18,497 bases of DNA from JBKJUK01 sp046590705 (GTDB taxonomy: Bacteria; Acidobacteriota; Thermoanaerobaculia; Gp7-AA8): the NCBI GenBank assembly GCA_046590705.1, contig JBKJUK010000041.1:1-18497 (forward strand), read 5' to 3'. The position numbers and the translations under genes were made by a program. Shown piece by piece: positions 12,874 to 18,497 of the stretch (positions are counted from its first letter, which is position 1; every line of letters begins with the position of its first letter). The notes below the pieces were generated by a model. The model was not told the origin of the DNA and ran no database searches. It saw only the letters and a program-made list of their open reading frames with translations.

Positions 12874-15234
12874 ATGAAAAGACTCGTCACTCCCTCCTCG
12901 GTCGATGCAACGTCATTGCGGAAGAGTTCGACGTTCAGCGACGGTCTTACTGCATTCCTCTTTTCGGTCATGATGTTCGGAGCCGTCCCTTCACTGCTGT
13001 ACGCGCAGGACACGAAACCGCCAACGCTCACCAGCATCGACATTCCGAGCAGCGTCGTTGGTGGCGCGAGCCTGACCGGAACGGTCACGCTCACTGGCCC
13101 GGCTCCGATCACGGGACAGATCGTCAGAATCTCGAGCAGTTCTCCCGCTGCTGTGATCACCAGCACAGCCCTCAAAACGGCCGGCGTGACTGTCTCTTTC
13201 GGACAGACCAAGGCTAACTTTACTGTAAGCACCCGGGGCGTCGCTGCAGGTACCATCGTGACTATCATCGCCGTGTCCGATGACGTGGTGAGAGCGACTC
13301 GTTTCCACATCAAACCGCCGACTGTCACCTCCGTCGCTCTCACTGCTCCATCCATCACCGGCGGTACACCGCTGACCGGAACAGTGAGACTCGATGGTGC
13401 TGCACCGGCGGCGTCGAGTGATCCCCCGTCCACGGGAGGCCTGGTCGTTACGCTGTTGAGAGACGGCACCGAGGTGACCATGCCGGCCACCATCACCGTA
13501 GGACCAGGACAGACAAGCGGGACATTTCAGCTCGTCGCTGCTCCGGTTACGACTTCCACGACGGTCAAGATCGCCGCGTCGGCACCCGGTCAAAGCACTG
13601 CGGTGAGCACTACGCTGAACGTGATTCCGCTGGTTGTCAAAACGCTTTCGCTCTCTCCTCCTTCCGTGACCGGCGGGACTCCGCTGACGGGCAAGGTAAC
13701 GCTCAATGGCAAAGCGCCCACCGGAGGCCGAAACGTCGCGCTACGGAACAATGCCATCGTCCTGTCTCTGGTGGTGAGTTCCTCGAAAGAAGGGATCAAT
13801 GCGGTGACGTATCCGGCCTCAGTCACTGTGCCCGCGGACCAGGATTCAGTTTCCTTTCCGATCAATACGCTGCCTGTCGGGTCGAACGTCACGTTTGTCC
13901 TCGCCGCCGCCGATGATGGAGGCGCAGGACTGACTGCTTCGCTCGATGTTCTTCCTCCGGTCGTCACATCGGTCACTGCGCAACCGCTGCGCATCGTCGG
14001 AGGCGCAGGAGCGACAGGAACAATCTCGCTGAGCGGTCCCGCGCCCGTTCAGGGATTTAGCATTGCAGTGACCAACAGCAATTCGACCGTCGCGACGGTT
14101 CCGGCCATCGTCACCGTCGCTGCTGGACAACGGAGTGCCACGTTTCCGATCTCCACGCTGCCGGTCGATGTTTCGTCGAGTGCGACGATCACGACAGGCC
14201 AGGGCGGGCCGCAAGCAACGTTGACCATCTCGCCTCGTTCGATCACGGCGGTGATCCTGAACACACCGCGAGCGGCCGGAGGTACGACGGTGAACGGAAC
14301 CGTCTCGATCAACGGACCGGCGCCGTCGGCGGGCTTCGACGTCAACGTAAAAATCAAAGGCTGCGCGGGAGCGACTCTGCCTTCGACCGCCTTTGCAGAC
14401 GGATCGGTGAGAACGATCAGCGGGTCACTTCTGCCGTTCATCACGGACGGATCGTCGAACACGATCATGATTGGCGAGGATCCCGTCGCGCGGATCCCTT
14501 CCCCGCAAACGATCGGAGCATTTCAACTTCGGACCCCCAGAGTGGACGACACAACATGCTTTACGGTCTTCGCCTTTCAGGGGCTACGGCAGGAAGACGA
14601 TCCGGACGCGAAATCGACCACATTAACCGTGTTGCCTCCACTTCCTGAGAGCCTGTCTCTCGGATTCCCGGACCTTGGAAATGCCACCAGTGGGTTCGGC
14701 CGGCTGTCGGGCGAGGTCGTTTTCGCCGGAACGTGGGCTGCCAACCCGACCGCGGTGAGCGTGTCGTGCAATCCTGCCTCGGCCGTCCTGACTCCAATCT
14801 CTGTGCGCGTCTCCAACGAACTCGGAACGACGTCGGCGCGGGGGACCTTCGAAACGAGCGCACTCGCCGTTGGTGTGGATACGGTTGTGACGTGCAGCGT
14901 CTCACGCGGTGGGACTTCGAAGAATGCGACATTCACCGTCCTCGGTCCGCGAGTGCGCGCGATCGAACTCGCCGGCGACCGCGTCGTGGGAGGAAGCAGC
15001 ATCACCGGAACGATCACTCTCGATCGGGGCGCGCCCGTCGGCGGAATGCTGTTACCGCTCGATGGCAACAACGACGCTGTCGCGTCGGTGAGTCGCGTTA
15101 CGATTCCGGGTTCCCTGTCGATCGGAGCGTTTCAGGTGACTACGACACCTGTGACCTCGCCGACAGTCGTCACACTCTCGGCGACCCTGAACGGCGTGAC
15201 GAAAACCGCGACATTCACAGTTACGCCTCCGTAG
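12874..15234 (+). CDS. Secreted protein of seven Ig-like repeats
   Basis: The 786-residue protein has a long N-terminal region (KR, then hydrophobic LTAFLFSVMMFGAVPSLLYA) ending in a likely cleavage site at YAQ, near residue 45. The mature part is seven repeats of about 95-135 residues, starting near 49, 148, 252, 361, 455, 588 and 691. Most open with the pattern (P)PxVTSVxLxxxxVVGGxxLTGTVxLxGPAP. Most later carry a segment like TVxxGQxSATFxISTxPV and end in a TLxVxPP-type strand before the next unit. Repeat 5 has an insertion with DGSSNTIMIGED, and repeat 6 lacks the VGG turn. Each of these two has one pair of cysteines (C497/C562; C632/C674), the only cysteines in the mature protein, so disulfides are likely. 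There is no visible membrane anchor. It is probably an extracellular or surface stalk; partner unknown. ATG 12874 is chosen for the signal peptide, although its ribosome site is weak. Confidence 0.87.
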   Translation: MKRLVTPSSVDATSLRKSSTFSDGLTAFLFSVMMFGAVPSLLYAQDTKPPTLTSIDIPSSVVGGASLTGTVTLTGPAPITGQIVRISSSSPAAVITSTALKTAGVTVSFGQTKANFTVSTRGVAAGTIVTIIAVSDDVVRATRFHIKPPTVTSVALTAPSITGGTPLTGTVRLDGAAPAASSDPPSTGGLVVTLLRDGTEVTMPATITVGPGQTSGTFQLVAAPVTTSTTVKIAASAPGQSTAVSTTLNVIPLVVKTLSLSPPSVTGGTPLTGKVTLNGKAPTGGRNVALRNNAIVLSLVVSSSKEGINAVTYPASVTVPADQDSVSFPINTLPVGSNVTFVLAAADDGGAGLTASLDVLPPVVTSVTAQPLRIVGGAGATGTISLSGPAPVQGFSIAVTNSNSTVATVPAIVTVAAGQRSATFPISTLPVDVSSSATITTGQGGPQATLTISPRSITAVILNTPRAAGGTTVNGTVSINGPAPSAGFDVNVKIKGCAGATLPSTAFADGSVRTISGSLLPFITDGSSNTIMIGEDPVARIPSPQTIGAFQLRTPRVDDTTCFTVFAFQGLRQEDDPDAKSTTLTVLPPLPESLSLGFPDLGNATSGFGRLSGEVVFAGTWAANPTAVSVSCNPASAVLTPISVRVSNELGTTSARGTFETSALAVGVDTVVTCSVSRGGTSKNATFTVLGPRVRAIELAGDRVVGGSSITGTITLDRGAPVGGMLLPLDGNNDAVASVSRVTIPGSLSIGAFQVTTTPVTSPTVVTLSATLNGVTKTATFTVTPP

Positions 15235-15477
15235 TCAAAACAGGTGTGGTAGAGGAAGCGGAACGCAGGTACGGCCTCCACGCTCTGACCGGGCGTGATG
15301 ATCGAGGGTTCTGGGTTCGTAGACGCACCTGTCGGCAAGCGCTGACGCGCCACGCTTTCGTGTTGGGACTACCGTGAGGTTTCTGCAAGATCGGGCCGAC
15401 TGCGGGTTAGAGTGGGCTCGGAGCGGGACAGTGGCGCGTAACGCGATCGACGCAGTGCGGAGCATCAAGGCGGAAGC

Positions 15478-17466
15478 GTGACGAACGAGGCTCGTCCGGA
15501 GAGATACGGACCGCAGGAACGGTATGAGAACGCGGCCAGACCGGACGCCGGATATCTTCCGTTACGTGAATACGCGCTGATCGGCGACTGTCACGGTGCA
15601 GCACTGGTCTCGCGATTCGGCAGCATCGACTGGTGCACGTTCGGCCGGTTCGACGGATCACCGGTCTTCTGCCGACTGCTCGACGCAGCGCGCGGGGGAT
15701 CCTTCGCGATTCAGCCTCGTGACGCCTTTCGCGCTACATCTCGTTACCTTCCGGCCACGAACATTCTCGAGACCATCTTCCATACCGCAGGCGGATCCAT
15801 GCGGATCACCGACTTCATGCCCGTCGGCCGGCGCGAAGGCGCAGGGGCGCACGACTACGTCACGCTCGACAATCGGGACGCTGTGGTGCGCATCGTCGAA
15901 GGTCTCGAAGGTCGCGTGCCGCTGCGCGTCACCTTCGACCCGACCACTGATTACGGTGCACACCGTCCAACGCTCGCGGCGATGGAGAGCGGCGTCACGT
16001 CGTCGGATGGAACGCAATTGCGCGCGACGATTCCTTTTCGCGTTGATGCCGCGCGCGGTGCAGTGAGTGAGATCGAACTCGCGGCAGGTGACCGGCATGA
16101 GCTGATTGTTCATGCCGCGATGACGGCGACACCTCGAGAGAATGCGCGGGATCTCCTTCGCACGACTTCCGAATTCTGGAAGGAGTGGTGCAGTTACATT
16201 CGTTATTCAGGACAGTATCGCGATGCCGTCGTTCGCAGTGCGCTCGCGCTGAAGCTGATGACCTATGCGCCTTCGGGAGCGCTCGTTGCCGCGCCGACTA
16301 CCTCTCTTCCGGAAGTCATTGGCGGCGATCGAAACTGGGACTACCGCTTCTGCTGGCTGCGCGACTCATCGCTCACGCTTTACGCACTGTCAGTCCTCGG
16401 TTTCAGTGGCGAGGCTGCGCGGTTCCACGACTTCCTCCTGCGCGCCTGTCACACGACCTACCCGCGCCTGCAGATCATGTACGGCATCGATGCCGAGGGG
16501 GAGCTTCCGGAGCGAACGCTGGAACACCTGGAAGGGTACGAGCGCAGCCGACCTGTAAGGATCGGCAACGGCGCGCATGATCAGAAACAGCATGACGTGG
16601 TCGGCGAGGTCGTGGCATGGGCGTACTTGTACGAGCAGTTAGGTGCGCACCTCGGATCCAACACGAAGGCGCTCGTCGCCGAGCTCGCCGAACGCGTGGC
16701 GGACGAGTGGGAAGAGCCCGACAGCGGTCTGTGGGAAGCGCGCGCGGAGCCCAGGCACTATGTCTATTCGAAAGTGATGTCATGGGTGGCGCTGGACCGT
16801 GCCGCGAAGCTTTCGCGATCGTCGCGGCAGAAGCGCCAGTGGCTCTCTGTCTCAAAGGCGATTCAAGCCCGTATCGAACGCGAGGGGATTGACCCGGTAA
16901 CGGGAAGCCTCCGTGCGGTATTTGACGAAGACGATCTCGATGCCGCACTTCTGCGCGTCCCGTTCACCGGCTTTCCGCTGGAGCGCTCCACATTCGAAGC
17001 GACGGTGCGATCAGTAGAGAGTGAACTGGCCGAGGGCCCGTACGTTCGCCGCTACACGACTCACGACGGACTCGGAGGCCAGGAAGGCGCATTCCTGTTG
17101 TGCAGCTTCTGGCTCGTCGATGCGCTGTTATGGCTCGGCCGTCGCGACGATGCCAGACAGAACTTCGCGCAACTACTCGAGTTGTCGAATCATCTCGGCC
17201 TTTACTCGGAGGAGATCGATCCGACGACTGGAGCGTTTCTCGGCAACTTTCCGCAGGCCTTCACGCATCTCGGATTGATCCACAGCGCGTCGCTCTTCGA
17301 GCTGCGCGATGAGGAAGTGATACGGGGCACAGACGCGCAGCGGGCGAAGAGTCTGGTCGGTTACACCACCGGGCCGCTAGCGATCTGGAATGCCTTCCGG
17401 CAATCGGGCCGCATCGGCCGGTTCCGTTCGTCTCGGGCCTCGATCATGCCGGAGAGGAGTGCCTGA
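15478..17466 (+). CDS. Glycoside hydrolase family 15, trehalase/glucoamylase-type
   Basis: The 662-residue protein has the full bacterial GH15 layout. The N-terminal beta-sandwich begins PLREYALIGDCHGAALVSRF, then GSIDW (48-52). The alpha/alpha-barrel catalytic domain carries GGDRNWDYRFCWLRDSSLTL (282-301), HDQKQHDVVGEVVAWAY, DSGLWEAR (415-422), HYVYSKVMSWVALDRA, GGQEGAFLLCSFWLVDAL and LYSEEIDP (575-582). By family, Glu420 in SGLWE is the likely general acid and Glu578 or Glu579 in YSEE the likely base. These enzymes hydrolyse terminal alpha-glucosidic bonds with inversion, and members of this clade act on trehalose or on maltodextrins. The sequence alone does not decide which. No signal peptide is seen, so it is probably cytoplasmic. 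GTG 15478 is chosen, with GGCGGAAG just upstream. No trehalose or glycogen genes adjoin it, so it seems to be a single-gene unit. Confidence 0.92.
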   Translation: MTNEARPERYGPQERYENAARPDAGYLPLREYALIGDCHGAALVSRFGSIDWCTFGRFDGSPVFCRLLDAARGGSFAIQPRDAFRATSRYLPATNILETIFHTAGGSMRITDFMPVGRREGAGAHDYVTLDNRDAVVRIVEGLEGRVPLRVTFDPTTDYGAHRPTLAAMESGVTSSDGTQLRATIPFRVDAARGAVSEIELAAGDRHELIVHAAMTATPRENARDLLRTTSEFWKEWCSYIRYSGQYRDAVVRSALALKLMTYAPSGALVAAPTTSLPEVIGGDRNWDYRFCWLRDSSLTLYALSVLGFSGEAARFHDFLLRACHTTYPRLQIMYGIDAEGELPERTLEHLEGYERSRPVRIGNGAHDQKQHDVVGEVVAWAYLYEQLGAHLGSNTKALVAELAERVADEWEEPDSGLWEARAEPRHYVYSKVMSWVALDRAAKLSRSSRQKRQWLSVSKAIQARIEREGIDPVTGSLRAVFDEDDLDAALLRVPFTGFPLERSTFEATVRSVESELAEGPYVRRYTTHDGLGGQEGAFLLCSFWLVDALLWLGRRDDARQNFAQLLELSNHLGLYSEEIDPTTGAFLGNFPQAFTHLGLIHSASLFELRDEEVIRGTDAQRAKSLVGYTTGPLAIWNAFRQSGRIGRFRSSRASIMPERSA

Positions 17467-17499
17467 CGCGGCGCCGACGATTCGGACCACGGGTCGAGC

Positions 17500-17844
17500 C
17501 TAGGCCAGGCTCAGCGACTCGATGAATATGTAAGCGTTGACGATCATCAGCACCAGCGCGGGGAGGGATCGTACGAACCCATCACCGATTCTGATTCGAA
17601 CACCCAAACCGCACAGCATCAGCAGAGACAGGCCTGCCGATGAGATCCACAATGAGGGCGGCCACCTGAGTCCCACCAGCAACCCCATCCCACCGAGCAG
17701 TTCAAGCGTGCCGATGAGAGTCCTGAAACGTCCGACTCCGAAACGTATGAACTCGCTCTTCATCGACGGCGAGCTCAGGCACAATCCTCCGTAGACGAGA
17801 AATAACAATCCGGAACACACGGTGAGCGACGTCAGGAGATTCAT
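17500..17844 (-). CDS. DoxX-like small membrane protein (second of a tandem pair)
   Basis: The 114-residue protein is nearly all hydrophobic, with four predicted membrane helices at about 5-24, 43-59, 65-83 and 91-111. The pattern FGVGRFRTLIGTLELLGGMG then VGL, followed by a Gly-rich third helix, is that of the DoxX-like family. The family is widespread and its biochemical role is poorly defined; some relatives are linked to redox or thiosulfate metabolism. It lies 30 bp downstream of a homologue of nearly the same length (116 residues), and the two are probably co-transcribed. An imperfect inverted repeat, GAGCCT-N5-AGGCTC (17496-17512), overlaps its stop and the gap to the convergent GH15 gene. 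It has no T run, so it is a doubtful terminator. Confidence 0.75.
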   Translation of the reverse strand: MNLLTSLTVCSGLLFLVYGGLCLSSPSMKSEFIRFGVGRFRTLIGTLELLGGMGLLVGLRWPPSLWISSAGLSLLMLCGLGVRIRIGDGFVRSLPALVLMIVNAYIFIESLSLA

Positions 17845-17874
17845 GGACCCGAAACGATTCTCCGCCGGTCGAGG

Positions 17875-18225
17875 CTACGCGGTCAGAAAGTGATAATTGG
17901 CGAAGGCGATTGCTAGCGAAAGCAGAAGGAGGGTGAGGCTGGGAAGCATCTTGAACACCGGGTTTTTCACTCGAAGGTGGGTAACGATCGCGGCTCCCAT
18001 CAAGGCGGCGATGCCCGCGCCACCGACGACGGCGAACGCCGGCCGTTCGATCCCGACGATCAAGAGCAGCGAGAACGTCAGCTTCAGAATGCCGACCAGG
18101 TCTCGCAGCCAGTCAGGCAGGCCAAACGCCTTGAACTCCTGGACGATGTTGTCGTACCTCACCACCCATACAAAGAAGATCGACGCGGCCACCATCGCCT
18201 GTAGTCCGATCGTCAGGTTGTGCAT
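17875..18225 (-). CDS. DoxX-like small membrane protein (first of a tandem pair)
   Basis: The 116-residue membrane protein has four hydrophobic helices. Its core FKAFGLPDWLRDLVGILKL, then LLLIVGIERP and AGIAALMGAAIVTHLRVKNP, fits the DoxX-like family. It aligns along its length with the following gene (FGxxxxRxLxGxLxL; AGxxxLM; LPxLxLxLL), which suggests an old tandem duplication. ATG 18225 is chosen because the product then matches the neighbour in length and starts next to the first helix. An in-frame GTG at 18321 would add 32 strongly basic, hydrophilic residues (KKCRD, PRKRAAEKRPVAR). Neither start has a clear Shine-Dalgarno. The function is not known; it is an inner-membrane protein. Confidence 0.75.
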   Translation of the reverse strand: MHNLTIGLQAMVAASIFFVWVVRYDNIVQEFKAFGLPDWLRDLVGILKLTFSLLLIVGIERPAFAVVGGAGIAALMGAAIVTHLRVKNPVFKMLPSLTLLLLSLAIAFANYHFLTA

Positions 18226-18413
18226 CTGGGAATCGTAGGCTGTTTCTCTTGCGACGGGTCGTTTTTCCGCTGCTCTTTTCCTGGGAATCACGAGATCGCG
18301 ACATTTTTTCCTCACAGTCACAGAGGGTGCGCGGGGTGCCGGCGATGGTGGCGACGGCTGCGGCGCGCCGTGCTACGCTGCGATCAGTTCCATGCAGAAG
18401 GGTTTGCGCTGAG

Positions 18414-18497
18414 ATGGTGCCGGAGCCGGAGTGGGCGCGGCTCGCGCGGGCGGGCTGGCGCCATCGCGAAGGGGGGACGCTCCTGTCCGCGATGGCG
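18414..18497 (+). CDS. 5' end of an unidentified gene, runs off the window
   Basis: From ATG 18414 the frame stays open to the last base, giving 28 residues beginning MVPEPEWARLARAGWRHREG. All but two of the third codon positions are G or C, which is a strong coding signal in this GC-rich DNA. AGAAGGG lies about 11 bp upstream as a plausible ribosome site. Too little is visible to name it. It is divergent from the DoxX-like pair, and the intervening 188 bp should hold both promoters. Confidence 0.5.
   Translation, partial: MVPEPEWARLARAGWRHREGGTLLSAMA

Noticed and set aside
14449..14487. DGSSNTIMIGE as a DUF1559/prepilin-type signature
   Set aside because: The words resemble that motif, but the surrounding sequence is an Ig-like repeat without a prepilin N-terminus. 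It is treated as a chance or convergent match inside an insertion.
14733..15377. A 214-codon plus-strand frame overlapping the end of the Ig-like repeat gene
   Set aside because: It is almost entirely within the repeat gene in another frame, is Arg-rich and lacks any motif; it is a shadow.
1..18497. tRNA, rRNA, transposase, integrase or CRISPR features
   Set aside because: Looked for on both strands by eye and found none.

Overview
The window is 18.5 kb of GC-rich bacterial chromosome. No replication, transfer, phage, transposase, rRNA, tRNA or CRISPR signal was seen. Two features suggest an Acidobacteriota-like or similar soil bacterium: two Hanks-type kinases fused through one membrane helix to a TolB/PD40 beta-propeller, and several large secreted repeat proteins. 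This placement is inference from gene content, because no taxonomic marker gene is present.

Layout. Positions 1-1724 (+) hold the 3' end of a surface protein built of near-identical MBG-type Ig-like repeats, closed by a strong hairpin terminator. Positions 1847-4459 (-) hold kinase/propeller protein 1. It is divergent from a LuxR-type HTH regulator (4508-5074, +), and a short dyad sits between them. A doubtful small ORF (5107-5397) precedes a 999-residue secreted composite protein (5529-8528, +). That protein has an IPT/TIG-like head, three collagen-like Gly-X-Y blocks, a LamG jelly roll, a Gly-rich repeat stalk and a conserved tail, followed by a hairpin terminator. At 8794-8882 lies a decayed copy of the 3' end of the LuxR gene, just upstream of dgkA (8948-9373, +). 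Kinase/propeller protein 2 (9395-11995, -) converges on dgkA. Positions 12001-12873 hold no convincing intact gene but show a possible decayed one. Positions 12874-15234 (+) encode a secreted protein of seven Ig-like repeats. Positions 15478-17466 (+) encode a GH15 trehalase/glucoamylase-type hydrolase. A tandem pair of DoxX-like membrane proteins (18225-17500, -) follows, and the start of another gene (18414 onward, +) runs off the end.

How the genes may work together (inference). Three of the large genes encode exported, repeat-built, probably adhesive or structural surface proteins. Two others encode membrane kinases whose extracytoplasmic propellers could sense envelope or external ligands. 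The LuxR-type regulator, divergent from kinase 1, is a candidate local transcriptional output. DgkA recycles diacylglycerol in the membrane, and GH15 breaks down alpha-glucosides. The genes are mostly single transcription units with mixed strands, so this is a neighbourhood with a surface and signalling theme rather than one operon. The most notable signals are the composite collagen/LamG protein with its C7, G8 and T8 tracts, and the LuxR-gene remnant 3.8 kb from its intact homologue.
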